A stretch of DNA of 64,000 bases from Bacillus dicomae (GCF_006494425.1 NZ_VHIV01000003.1:186001-250000); one strand, 5' to 3'. Numbered from the stretch's first letter, positions 1 through 8,316 are shown. Notes: generated by a model not told the origin, from the letters alone. Made by a program: numbers and translations.

Positions 1-480
1 AACCCCAACAGGTTCATGGCGTGTGTAATTTAAGTAATCTTTTGAAATCGGAATTGTTTGCCCGATAATTTTCGTAGCCCATCCTGCATAATAGCGATAG
101 TTTTCTACAGTCGCTGCAATATCATCATCCAGTGCTACTTGATATGGTTTCCCGTTATCTAAAGCTTCTAGCTGTGCTAATTCTTCTCCATGCTCTTCAA
201 TTAAGTCTGCTAATTTATAAATAAGATGTGCTCTTTCAGCAGTAGTCATTTCTGCCCAAGGTCCTGATTTAAATGCAGATCTTGCCGCTTTAACTGCCGT
301 ATCAATATCCTCTTCTTGTGCTTCATAAACAACTGCAAGAACATCTTCTGTCGCTGGATTATATGTTTCAAACGTCCTTCCGCTAATTGAAGGAACAAAT
401 TCACCATTAATAAACATTTTAATCTCTCCGTCTAAAAACGCTTTCACTTTTGGTTTCAGCTCAATATTTGTCGTTAACAT
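1..480 (-). CDS. aldehyde dehydrogenase, N-terminal part (probable alpha-ketoglutarate semialdehyde dehydrogenase)
   Basis: Only the first 160 residues are in the window; the gene runs off the left edge. The visible part has the classical aldehyde dehydrogenase N-terminal fold signature (FINGEFV, then YNPATEDVLAVV, then ALDNGKP). The ATG follows a good AAGGAGGAG ribosome binding site. It is the last visible gene of the minus-strand hydroxyproline block, 18 nt after the deaminase gene. In known hydroxyproline pathways the last step oxidises alpha-ketoglutarate semialdehyde to alpha-ketoglutarate with NAD(P). That substrate is inferred from position; the family alone (betaine/DhaS-like) would not decide it. 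The catalytic Cys and Glu lie outside the window. Confidence 0.85.
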   Translation of the reverse strand, partial: MLTTNIELKPKVKAFLDGEIKMFINGEFVPSISGRTFETYNPATEDVLAVVYEAQEEDIDTAVKAARSAFKSGPWAEMTTAERAHLIYKLADLIEEHGEELAQLEALDNGKPYQVALDDDIAATVENYRYYAGWATKIIGQTIPISKDYLNYTRHEPVGV

Positions 481-498
481 ATATGCTCTCCTCCTTAA

Positions 499-1395
499 TT
501 AAACAGCCGCATGCGCTGCAATTTTTGATAAAATCGTTTGAAGTTTTTGATTTTCTTCTTCAGTTAATCCGAGTCTCGGATAACGAGAAGGTCCCCCAGC
601 TTGCCCGTGCAATTCCATGGAGCGTTTCACGATTTGCACATATTTTCCGGACCCTTCAAGAAACTCGCAAAGAGGTAAAATCGCATCGTTTATTTCCCAA
701 GCTTTTTCTAATTCACCATTTTGAAAATGCTCATACATTTTCGTGACAAGTCCCGGTACGATATTACCTGCTACTGAAACCCATCCCGTCGCACCAACTA
801 AATAAGATTCCATAACTAAATCTTCAGATCCACAGAAGACTTGAAAAGCACCTTCGCCTTGTCTTACTAAATCTCTTGCTTTTCGAATATCCCCGCTAGA
901 TTCTTTAATATGTGTAACATTTTCACAATCTTTTCCAATACGTAGCATGAGCTCTGTACTCATATCTACACCAGATGTAAACGGGTTATTGTATAGCATA
1001 ATTGGTATATTTACAGTGTTTGAGATTTCTTTAAAATGATAATAAATTTCCTCTTCCTTCGGTTTACAATAGTACGAATTAATAATTAATGCACAATCCG
1101 CTCCATGCGCTTTTGCATGTTTCGTATATTCAATCGTCTCTTTCGTCGTTTCCGCAGCAGTTCCAACAATAACTGGAATACGACCATCAACTTCTTTTAA
1201 TACTGTTTCTACCATTTTAAATCGTTCTTCTTTTGACAAACTAACAAACTCTCCTGTACTTCCATTTATAATAATGCCCGCCACTTTTTGCTCAATAAAG
1301 TAGTTTACGTTTTGTTTTACACCGTTCCAATTAATTTCTTGAAACTCATCCATCGGTGTGATTAATACTGGAAATGCTCCTTTAATTTTTTTCAT
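499..1395 (-). CDS. 1-pyrroline-4-hydroxy-2-carboxylate deaminase (DapA superfamily)
   Basis: This is a 298-residue protein of the dihydrodipicolinate synthase / N-acetylneuraminate lyase family. It has the GSTGEF pocket motif near residue 45, Tyr135 in LYNNP and the Schiff-base Lys164 in HIKESSGD. Beside a hydroxyproline epimerase and a D-amino-acid oxidase-type enzyme, the expected role is deamination and dehydration of Pyr4H2C to alpha-ketoglutarate semialdehyde. The longest open frame starts 7 codons earlier at 1416. I prefer the ATG at 1395 because AGGGAGAG lies at ideal distance and the protein then begins MKKIKGAFPV as in the family. True lysine-pathway DapA is a possible alternative from sequence alone, but the operon argues against it. 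Confidence 0.85.
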   Translation of the reverse strand: MKKIKGAFPVLITPMDEFQEINWNGVKQNVNYFIEQKVAGIIINGSTGEFVSLSKEERFKMVETVLKEVDGRIPVIVGTAAETTKETIEYTKHAKAHGADCALIINSYYCKPKEEEIYYHFKEISNTVNIPIMLYNNPFTSGVDMSTELMLRIGKDCENVTHIKESSGDIRKARDLVRQGEGAFQVFCGSEDLVMESYLVGATGWVSVAGNIVPGLVTKMYEHFQNGELEKAWEINDAILPLCEFLEGSGKYVQIVKRSMELHGQAGGPSRYPRLGLTEEENQKLQTILSKIAAHAAV

Positions 1396-1417
1396 ATTTA
1401 TCTCTCCCTTTACCATT

Positions 1418-2359
1418 TTATTTTAATAAAAATCCTGTCGGAAACGGATCTGTAGGGTCTAATAGAAACGTCTGCATCCCTGTAATAAAACCTCTACTTT
1501 CAAAACGGAAAATGTAACCCGTTTCTTCCTTCTTCACTTTTTCAACTGTTATAAAGCTATTAAATATACTTTCATTTATAAAAGGTTTATCCGCTATATA
1601 ATCATTTTTAAATAACGCATGAACATAAGACACAATAGTAGAAACAAAACCTGGCGATCGTACGATAAAGTTATCTTCATGAAAGGTAATCGACTTTATA
1701 TGGTTCTTTCCTTTTTGCGAAGAATCTACTAAAATAAGCCTTTTTATTAACGACTGTTTTTGTATAGCTTGTAGTGTACTTTCTCCCCACTTTTTCAATT
1801 CAGAAATGTTTTCAATATGAATTTCTGGTGAAGACGCACCTTTTTCTACAACTGCATATACTTTATCTGCTTGTATGAGAGAATAACTTATATTACCAAC
1901 CTGTAAATTTCCCTCAATCATATAACATAGTTTACTTTCAAACGAAACAGATACAACCTCATCATTCTCTACATACGCATGGACTGAAAATATGCCAGAT
2001 AACGTTTCGATTTTGTAATGATTCGTCTCTCTCTTTTTTAAATACCCGCTTTCTAGTAACATCGTTATGACTGCGACAATACCTCCGTAATGCAGAGGGA
2101 TGGATCCTTCATGATTAAAAAATAATACAGCTGCATCGACTTCCTTATGAATAGAAGGAACGACGATACATCCATTTAGACCGATAAAACCACGTGGTTC
2201 ATTTAATAAAAGCTGCATTTCTTCTACTAATTCACTTAAAAATTGTTCGTTTAATTGCTCTAAATTGTAGTAGTACTTGCATGGTACATCTTTTATTACA
2301 CGGAAAGCCTCGCCATTTACGTGTACGTCTACTGCTGTATACATTTTTTGAATGTTCAT
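1418..2359 (-). CDS. proline racemase-family paralogue lacking both catalytic cysteines
   Basis: This 313-residue protein aligns along its whole length with the neighbouring epimerase. Shared blocks include LLNEPRGF, a degenerate GSIPLHYGG block where the epimerase has GYLPMCGHD, and the closing DPTDPFPTGFLL. The first catalytic Cys of the family is replaced by His90. The second, in the RSPC motif, is Gly237 (RSPG). With neither acid/base Cys it cannot use the known two-thiol racemisation chemistry. It may be a non-catalytic partner, a dehydratase-like variant or a decaying duplicate; the intact frame and ATGA overlap with the epimerase gene argue for selection. It is translationally coupled to the upstream epimerase. 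Confidence 0.8.
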   Translation of the reverse strand: MNIQKMYTAVDVHVNGEAFRVIKDVPCKYYYNLEQLNEQFLSELVEEMQLLLNEPRGFIGLNGCIVVPSIHKEVDAAVLFFNHEGSIPLHYGGIVAVITMLLESGYLKKRETNHYKIETLSGIFSVHAYVENDEVVSVSFESKLCYMIEGNLQVGNISYSLIQADKVYAVVEKGASSPEIHIENISELKKWGESTLQAIQKQSLIKRLILVDSSQKGKNHIKSITFHEDNFIVRSPGFVSTIVSYVHALFKNDYIADKPFINESIFNSFITVEKVKKEETGYIFRFESRGFITGMQTFLLDPTDPFPTGFLLK

Positions 2360-3393
2360 TTTACATCCTCCGTTTCATGTTCCATCGGCGGAATTAGCAA
2401 AAAGCCTTCTTTAAGTGGATCCTTTTCATTGTATAAAAATCTATGCATCCCCATAAGCCAAGCTGAACCTGTAATTTTCGTTACGACCGCTTCAATATTT
2501 TCAACATTTGTCGTATTCATGACACACCCTTTAAACAAAGAGCCAACAATACTCTCATGAACAAACTCTTCATCAATCTCAATTTTTTGATTAGCGTATA
2601 ATACCGCTAACTTCGCTGATGTTCCTGTACCACATGGAGAACGATCAATTCCTCCAGGCGGAACGACAACTGTATTTTTCACATGCGCACTTTCATGAGT
2701 AGGATCTGTATAAAACTCCACATGGGTTAATCCTCTAATAAACAAATGCTCTGGATGAATGATTTCAAATTCCTCATTAATGATATTTCTTATATGAATT
2801 GCCTTATCTATGATTGTAGATGCGTTTTCTGGTACTAACTCTAACCCTACTGATTTCGCATCGATAATGGCATAAAAATTCCCTCCATATGCAATATCAG
2901 CCTCTACAGTTCCAATGTCTTCGACGTCTACAGTAATGTGTTTCAGTAAAAAAGCTGGTATGTTACAAAAGGAGACTTCTTTCGCTTTTCCATCTTGAAC
3001 AGAAATATTTACTTCAACTAAGCCGGCTGGCGTATCTAACTTTAACGAAGTAATCGGTTCAACTACTGGAATTAAACCTGATTCAATTAAAGCTGTACAT
3101 ACACCAATTGTATCGTGACCACACATCGGTAAATATCCGCCTGTCTCTATGTATATAACACCAATATCTGCTTCAGGGTGACATGGATCTGTTAATAGCG
3201 CTCCTGACATTACATCATGACCACGCGGTTCATTCATTAACAATTTGCGAATCCAGTCATACTCCTTTTTCATATGTAACATCTTCTCTGCCATCGTCTC
3301 TCCTATTAACTTAGGCAGGCCGCTAATCAGTGTTCTAGTTGGATTCCCGCCCGTATGTGTATCAATCGTCGTAAAGACTCTTTGTGACCTCAT
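2356..3393 (-). CDS. 4-hydroxyproline 2-epimerase (proline racemase family)
   Basis: This 345-residue protein carries both catalytic cysteines of the proline racemase/hydroxyproline epimerase family: Cys91 in MCGHDTIG and Cys254 in RSPCGTGTSA. It should interconvert trans-4-hydroxy-L-proline and cis-4-hydroxy-D-proline by a two-thiol mechanism in the cytoplasm. The pathway context (D-amino-acid oxidase-type flavoprotein upstream, Pyr4H2C deaminase downstream) favours hydroxyproline over proline as substrate. Its ATG overlaps the preceding stop as ATGA, and its own stop overlaps the next gene the same way, so three genes are coupled. Trans-3-hydroxyproline dehydratases usually have Thr or Ser at one of the Cys positions, which is not the case here. 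Confidence 0.88.
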   Translation of the reverse strand: MRSQRVFTTIDTHTGGNPTRTLISGLPKLIGETMAEKMLHMKKEYDWIRKLLMNEPRGHDVMSGALLTDPCHPEADIGVIYIETGGYLPMCGHDTIGVCTALIESGLIPVVEPITSLKLDTPAGLVEVNISVQDGKAKEVSFCNIPAFLLKHITVDVEDIGTVEADIAYGGNFYAIIDAKSVGLELVPENASTIIDKAIHIRNIINEEFEIIHPEHLFIRGLTHVEFYTDPTHESAHVKNTVVVPPGGIDRSPCGTGTSAKLAVLYANQKIEIDEEFVHESIVGSLFKGCVMNTTNVENIEAVVTKITGSAWLMGMHRFLYNEKDPLKEGFLLIPPMEHETEDVK

Positions 3394-4565
3394 CCGTTTA
3401 ACACCCTTTCTGTAAAACGACTCAAACGAAGTGATTCAATAGGAATGATTGTTTCTTTTTCATTTAATAACTCTTCAATCACTTTCCCTGTAACTGCAGC
3501 AAGACTAATGCCATCCCCTTCATGCCCCGCTGCTATAAAGTAGTTTGGGATATGTTCCACACGTGAAATAATCGGCAAATGATCTTCTGTCCAAGGGCGT
3601 AATCCAGCATAGGAACGAATCACCATCATATCCGCCATTTTCGGATAAAAACGAATTGCTCTGTTCGCAATACATTTAATAACCTCGTTATTTATCCTCG
3701 TATGAAACCCTACAAATTCTCTACTACTACCAATTAAAAAATTTTGGCTTTCTGTCGGCTCAAACACAAGAGCTACCCCGTATTTTTCAGTTAAAGCATC
3801 CACTTTTCGTTTTCCACCAAATTTAGAAATTAAATAACCAAATTCCATTACTTTACGGCAACCAACGTGCTGTTGCCTTGAAGCTACAATAATATGCCCT
3901 TTTCTCGGTTCAATTGGGATATTTACATCCAACATTTGTCCGATTTTCGAAGCCCACACACCCGCTGCGTTCACCACTTGCTTCGCAGTAAACGTCCCAT
4001 TTGTCGTTTCTACAATAAAGGAACCGTCTATATCTCTTTTCATTTCTTTTACTTCCGTATGATTAAAAGCTTTCGTACCAAATTTCTTCGATTCTGCAAG
4101 AAGTGAAAAAGCAAGAAGATATGGATTAACAGTCGAATCCGTTGCGCATTCTAACCCACCTAATAAATCATCTGCGAAAAATGATGATTCTTCTCTTATG
4201 TCTTGTCTATCAAGCATTCGAAACGGTAATCCAGCTTCTCTTTGCCGATTTACCCATTGCTGTGCTGCTTCCATTTCTTCGTCTGACTCACATACGAGAA
4301 TACTTCCTGGCGCCCTATATTCAAATGAGTGCTCTAATTCTTCACTTAAATCAGTTACTAATTTTTGACTTACTAACGACATTTGACTATCAAACCCTGG
4401 ATCTTTATCAATAGCCAAAATATTCCCGTCACACCGCGAAGACGTCCCACTGACAAATTCCCCTTTTTCAATGATTGTTACGTCTCTACCGTATTTTGAT
4501 GTGTAATAAGCGATAGAACACCCTATAATTCCACCACCTATTATTAAAACGTCACAGTGCCTCAC
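3390..4565 (-). CDS. FAD-dependent amine oxidase-type subunit, probable D-hydroxyproline dehydrogenase beta
   Basis: This protein of about 391 residues belongs to the DAO/glycine oxidase/HcnC family, with an N-terminal FAD motif (VLIIGGGIIGCSIAYY) and a C-terminal block ending in AGHEGDGISLAAVTGK. It should oxidise cis-4-hydroxy-D-proline to Pyr4H2C, passing electrons to the partner flavoprotein and iron-sulfur subunits encoded at 6483-8316. The open frame extends to 4631, but I place the start at the GTG at 4565. That codon has GGGAGGGG upstream and the protein then begins right at the FAD motif. A sigma-54 promoter lies at 4607-4623, inside the longer frame, so the 22 extra codons cannot be translated from that transcript. 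It is the first gene of the left block. Confidence 0.82.
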   Translation of the reverse strand: MRHCDVLIIGGGIIGCSIAYYTSKYGRDVTIIEKGEFVSGTSSRCDGNILAIDKDPGFDSQMSLVSQKLVTDLSEELEHSFEYRAPGSILVCESDEEMEAAQQWVNRQREAGLPFRMLDRQDIREESSFFADDLLGGLECATDSTVNPYLLAFSLLAESKKFGTKAFNHTEVKEMKRDIDGSFIVETTNGTFTAKQVVNAAGVWASKIGQMLDVNIPIEPRKGHIIVASRQQHVGCRKVMEFGYLISKFGGKRKVDALTEKYGVALVFEPTESQNFLIGSSREFVGFHTRINNEVIKCIANRAIRFYPKMADMMVIRSYAGLRPWTEDHLPIISRVEHIPNYFIAAGHEGDGISLAAVTGKVIEELLNEKETIIPIESLRLSRFTERVLNG

Positions 4566-4606
4566 GTAGCACCCCTCCCTTCTTTTTAATTCCTCACTTT
4601 CTTTTA

Positions 4607-4623
4607 TGCAATTGACGTGCCAA
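4607..4623 (-). promoter_or_regulatory. sigma-54 (-24/-12) promoter of the left hydroxyproline block
   Basis: Read on the minus strand this is TTGGCACGTCAATTGCA. It has the TGGCAC -24 element, five bases, and the TTGCA -12 element, an essentially perfect match to the SigL/sigma-54 consensus with the required 12-nt GG-to-GC spacing. Transcription should start near 4596, just upstream of the GTG at 4565. The sigma-54 activator gene is adjacent. Confidence 0.88.
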
Positions 4624-4639
4624 CTCAACATATATACAC

Positions 4640-4670
4640 TTTTTACAAATAATATTTTTATTTGTAAAAA
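4640..4670. promoter_or_regulatory. 13-bp perfect inverted repeat, candidate activator binding site
   Basis: Two perfect 13-base arms (TTTTTACAAATAA at 4640-4652 and its complement at 4658-4670) are separated by 5 nt. It lies 17 bp upstream of the left sigma-54 promoter and 77 bp before the regulator gene. It could be the upstream activating sequence bound by the adjacent activator's C-terminal helix-turn-helix, or an autoregulatory site. It is AT-rich and closer to the promoter than typical enhancers, so this is tentative. Confidence 0.45.
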
Positions 4671-4746
4671 TATTTCAAATTTATCGTAAATAGGTGTATT
4701 ATTTTTTTATCACTGTCAAAATTTTTATACATAACAGGAGGTCAAT

Positions 4747-6408
4747 ATGGCATTCTCATTTCCCACAATAAAAGAATTTCTAAAAACCTTATCAATTGAT
4801 CATACAAACAGCATGCAACATATTAAGCAAGTTAACGAAAAATTTTATTACCGCCCTACTAATAATGAAGAATTTAACTGTGCAGTTACATATGAAGATG
4901 ACTCATTTACCGCTTTAATTGACGCATTGTCCAATGAAATAGTCGTTGTCATAATGAACGAAATTAAAGAACCTATATGCTGTATAACGGCTCAGCAAAT
5001 CATTCCGCTTCTTGTTAAGTCTTACAATGAACTACAATCTTTTTATAACGCCGTAATACAAACAACGGATTCTTCTGTTACAGTCATCGATGATCAAGAA
5101 TGTGTTCGTACTTGGACAGATGGCGCCGAAAAGATTTTTTCAGTCAATCATAATGAAATTATTGGACAACCTATCACACGCTTTTTTGACTATAAAGATT
5201 TGGAAATTTTGCAATCATTACATGAAGGAAAAAGCATAAGCGCTCAGTTCCATCAGCCTCGTCCAGATTTGTTCGTATTAATTAATTCAAACCCAGTTTA
5301 TTGTAACGATGAAATTATTGGAGCAGTCGTGTCAGAAACTGATGTGACAAATCAAGTTGCTTTAAATGAAAAACTATTTAATATGTCACATGAAATGCAC
5401 CGATTAGAACAGGAAGTAGCAAAGTATAAAGATGAATCAGATCCTTTTCTTGCGATGAATGGAAAAAGCCCAGTAATACAAAGAACAATACAATTAGCTA
5501 GAAAGGTTTGTTCGGTGAAATCAACTGTTTTAATACTCGGCGAAAGTGGTGTTGGAAAAGAAGTATTCGCGAAAGCAATCCATGAAGCAAGTGAAGCAGC
5601 TAAAGCACCTTTCATTTCAATTAACTGCGGCGCCATTCCAGAGGCGTTATTTGAAAGTGAATTATTCGGGTATGAACGCGGGGCGTTTTCTGGTGCAAAT
5701 AGTAAAGGTAAGAAAGGTAAAATAGAGCTCGCGCAAGGCGGTACATTATTCTTGGATGAAATTGGAGAAATGCCGCTCGATATGCAAGTAAAGCTTTTGC
5801 GTGTACTACAAGAGCGAAAGTATTACCGAGTTGGTGGAGAAAAAGAGATTAATATTGATTTCCGCATTATCGCTGCAACAAATCGGGATTTACAAGAAGA
5901 AATGAGAAAAGGTACGTTCCGAGAAGATTTATACTATCGCCTAAATGTAGTCAGCTTGCATATTCCACCACTACGCGAAAGACGCGAAGATATTATTGAG
6001 TTAACCTATTCTTTCTTAAACGATTTTTCAATCAACTATAACAGACCAATTCGTGATTTACCTTCCAGCATTATGCATGAACTGCTTCATTACAATTGGC
6101 CAGGTAATATTCGCGAGCTTCGTAACGTTGTCGAAAGGCTTGTCGTATTTGCGACTGACGGTATTATAAAACAAGAATATTTACCATTTCATACAACTGA
6201 AACGTTAGACAACCATACGGCTCATTCCCTATTGCTCAGCACCAATAATACAATTCTCTCTTTACAAGAAGAGATGGAAGAACATGAGAAAAAAGTCATT
6301 GAGAGGGCTTTACGCATTTTGAACGGGAATAAATTAGAATGTGCGAAACAGCTTGGTGTTACAAGAGCCACCTTATATAATCGTTTAAAAAAGCTTGGAT
6401 TACAATAA
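4747..6408 (+). CDS. sigma-54-dependent transcriptional activator (PAS, AAA+, HTH) of hydroxyproline catabolism
   Basis: This 553-residue activator has four parts: an N-terminal sensory region (1-95), a PAS-like domain (about 97-205), the AAA+ domain (about 235-460) and a Fis-type HTH at the end (KLECAKQLGVTRATLYNR). Walker A is GESGVGKE at 265-272 and Walker B is TLFLDEIG near 333-340. The sigma-54-contacting loop reads GAFSGA (312-317) instead of the usual GAFTGA, a conservative Thr-to-Ser change. It belongs to the RocR/PrdR-like group. It lies between two gene blocks that both have -24/-12 promoters, so it very probably activates both when the substrate or an intermediate is sensed. A clear AGGAGG precedes the ATG. 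Confidence 0.88.
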   Translation: MAFSFPTIKEFLKTLSIDHTNSMQHIKQVNEKFYYRPTNNEEFNCAVTYEDDSFTALIDALSNEIVVVIMNEIKEPICCITAQQIIPLLVKSYNELQSFYNAVIQTTDSSVTVIDDQECVRTWTDGAEKIFSVNHNEIIGQPITRFFDYKDLEILQSLHEGKSISAQFHQPRPDLFVLINSNPVYCNDEIIGAVVSETDVTNQVALNEKLFNMSHEMHRLEQEVAKYKDESDPFLAMNGKSPVIQRTIQLARKVCSVKSTVLILGESGVGKEVFAKAIHEASEAAKAPFISINCGAIPEALFESELFGYERGAFSGANSKGKKGKIELAQGGTLFLDEIGEMPLDMQVKLLRVLQERKYYRVGGEKEINIDFRIIAATNRDLQEEMRKGTFREDLYYRLNVVSLHIPPLRERREDIIELTYSFLNDFSINYNRPIRDLPSSIMHELLHYNWPGNIRELRNVVERLVVFATDGIIKQEYLPFHTTETLDNHTAHSLLLSTNNTILSLQEEMEEHEKKVIERALRILNGNKLECAKQLGVTRATLYNRLKKLGLQ

Positions 6409-6425
6409 ACCTTCCCTCCTCTATA

Positions 6426-6444
6426 TTGGCATAGTTTTTGCATT
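6426..6444 (+). promoter_or_regulatory. sigma-54 (-24/-12) promoter of the right hydroxyproline block
   Basis: TTGGCATAGTTTTTGCATT has the TGGCAT -24 element and TTGCA -12 element at exact 12-nt GG-to-GC spacing. The predicted start near 6453 gives a leader of about 30 nt before the ATG at 6483. It matches the promoter at 4607-4623, supporting co-regulation of the two blocks. Confidence 0.85.
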
Positions 6445-6482
6445 ATATAATTTGTGCAAACCGAACTAGAGGAGGAATACAT

Positions 6483-6755
6483 ATGACGAATAAAGACCAC
6501 TTAATTATTTGTCGATGCGAAGAAGTTACATACGGTCAACTTCAATCGACAATTGCTGATTATAAATGCTCGGCAAGAGAATTAAAACTAAGAACACGTG
6601 CTGGCATGGGATTTTGCGGTGGCCGCACATGTAGAATGATGATAGATCGAATGATTGAAAACGCAAATCCAGGCGTAACTACTAATGGAATCCCATTAAA
6701 ATACCAACCACCAGTACGTGCAGTTACTTTTGGATCGGTAGGTGAAAGTAAATGA
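6483..6755 (+). CDS. BFD-like [2Fe-2S] protein, D-hydroxyproline dehydrogenase component
   Basis: This 90-residue protein has the bacterioferritin-associated ferredoxin-like [2Fe-2S] pattern: Cys10-x-Cys12, then 32 residues, then Cys45-x4-Cys50 (FCGGRTC). In HcnB-type flavoproteins this module is usually fused at the C-terminus; here it is a separate small gene. The start is the ATG at 6483 after GAGGAGGAAT, not the longer open frame at 6438, which would overlap the sigma-54 promoter. The stop overlaps the next start (ATGA), so it is coupled to the ferredoxin-like gene. It probably transfers electrons within a multi-subunit dehydrogenase. Confidence 0.82.
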   Translation: MTNKDHLIICRCEEVTYGQLQSTIADYKCSARELKLRTRAGMGFCGGRTCRMMIDRMIENANPGVTTNGIPLKYQPPVRAVTFGSVGESK

Positions 6756-7084
6756 GCAGAATTACACATCACCCTATTTTAGGGAGTTTAAAAAATAGTA
6801 ATCGCATCACTTTTCAATTTAACGGTCAACAATATGAAGCATATGAACATGAAACGATTGCAGCCGCTTTACTTGCAAACGGAATAAGAACATTAAGAGT
6901 GCATGAAGATAGCGGGACACCACGAGGTATTTACTGTAATATTGGACATTGTTCTGAATGCCGCGTCACAGTAAATAATCAAACGAACGTACGAGCATGC
7001 TTAACTGTTGTAGAAAACGATATGGTTGTTGATAGTGGTAAACAGCATCCAAATATCGTGAGAGAGAGGGTGAAAAAAAGATGA
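6752..7084 (+). CDS. [2Fe-2S] ferredoxin-fold subunit (HcnA/gamma-type)
   Basis: This 110-residue protein has the plant-type ferredoxin fold of HcnA/SoxX-like subunits, with clustered cysteines in YCNIGHCSECRV (C-x4-C-x2-C) and a fourth Cys in RACLT. In heteromeric D-hydroxyproline dehydrogenases and related cyanide/nopaline/sarcosine-type enzymes, this subunit relays electrons between the two flavoproteins. Start and stop both overlap neighbouring genes by ATGA, so 6483-8316 is one tightly coupled unit. Confidence 0.85.
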   Translation: MSRITHHPILGSLKNSNRITFQFNGQQYEAYEHETIAAALLANGIRTLRVHEDSGTPRGIYCNIGHCSECRVTVNNQTNVRACLTVVENDMVVDSGKQHPNIVRERVKKR

Positions 7085-8316
7085 ACGATGTCATTATTAT
7101 TGGTGCTGGACCAGCGGGTTTATCAGCTTCTATCTCTTGTGCTCGTTTTGGACTAAAAGTACTTGTTATTGATGAATTTATGAAGCCTGGCGGAAGGTTA
7201 TTAGGACAATTACACCAAGAGCCTACTGGAGAATGGTGGAACGGAATAGAAGAATCGAAGCGACTTCGCGAAGAAGCAGAGTCACTTTCAGTTGAGATTC
7301 GATGCGGTATTTCCGTCTATAATTTAGATAAAGATGAAAGTTGTTGGTTCGTACATACGAATATCGGTACGTTAGACGCACCGTTCGTATTACTCGCTAC
7401 TGGCGCTGCTGAGTACTCTATCCCCCTTCCAGGTTGGACACTTCCAGGAGTCATGTCGATTGGGGCTGCTCAAGTAATGACGAATGTACATCGTGTTCAA
7501 GTTGGGAAAAAAGGAATCATTATTGGTGCTAACATATTGTCATTTGCTATTTTGAATGAATTACAATTGGCGGGCATTAAAGTGGAACATATCGTACTTC
7601 CTGAAAAAGGTGAATTAAGTAAACAGGCTGGTGAACCAGAAGAAGTTTTAAACTCTCTTTTAAATGCGGCTCATCTCGCTCCTTCTGCTTTTCTACGCAT
7701 AGGTAGCCATTTTCTGAAATATGACTGGATTCGAAAAGCCGGATTAACCTTCTATCCAAACAGCGGAATGAAAATAAACGGTACACCTCTTCACCTTCGA
7801 AAAGCAGCTCTTGAAATTATCGGTACAGATCAAGTTGAAGGTGTCCGTATTGCTAATATTGATACAAAAGGAAATATCGTAACTGGATCGGAACAAATAT
7901 ATGAGGCAGACTTCGTTTGTATTGCCGGCGGCTTATATCCTCTCGCTGAGCTAGCCGCTGTAGCTGGCTGTCCGTTCCATTACATTCCGGAATTAGGCGG
8001 GCATGTTCCTCTCCATTCCGAATCAATGGAAACCCCTCTTCCTGGTTTATTTGTAGCCGGCAATATAACTGGCATTGAAAGTGGGAAAATTGCTATGGCG
8101 CAAGGAACTGTTGCTGGATATTCAATCGTAAAACAAGCGAATAAAGAATCCCCTTCGGTTGAACAACACTTACAACAAGCAATCCAAGATGTACACGCGG
8201 TACGTCAACAAGCTGCCATTCAATTTAATCCGAGCATTGATGTCGGTAGACGCAAAATGAATGAAATTTGGCGTGATTATTCCCTTGCATATGCACATAC
8301 TAAAAAGAGCTGCTGA
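7081..8316 (+). CDS. FAD/NAD(P)-binding oxidoreductase subunit (HcnB/alpha-type)
   Basis: This 411-residue flavoprotein has an N-terminal FAD motif (VIIIGAGPAGLSASI), a second nucleotide-binding region around residue 143 (GIIIGANILSFAIL) and a C-terminal FAD-closing block (LFVAGNITGIESGKIAMAQG). It resembles HcnB/SoxA-N-type alpha subunits but lacks the usual C-terminal BFD domain, which is encoded separately at 6483. It probably acts with the DAO-type subunit (3390-4565) and the two iron-sulfur proteins as D-hydroxyproline dehydrogenase. The stop codon lies inside the terminator stem. Confidence 0.83.
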   Translation: MNDVIIIGAGPAGLSASISCARFGLKVLVIDEFMKPGGRLLGQLHQEPTGEWWNGIEESKRLREEAESLSVEIRCGISVYNLDKDESCWFVHTNIGTLDAPFVLLATGAAEYSIPLPGWTLPGVMSIGAAQVMTNVHRVQVGKKGIIIGANILSFAILNELQLAGIKVEHIVLPEKGELSKQAGEPEEVLNSLLNAAHLAPSAFLRIGSHFLKYDWIRKAGLTFYPNSGMKINGTPLHLRKAALEIIGTDQVEGVRIANIDTKGNIVTGSEQIYEADFVCIAGGLYPLAELAAVAGCPFHYIPELGGHVPLHSESMETPLPGLFVAGNITGIESGKIAMAQGTVAGYSIVKQANKESPSVEQHLQQAIQDVHAVRQQAAIQFNPSIDVGRRKMNEIWRDYSLAYAHTKKSC

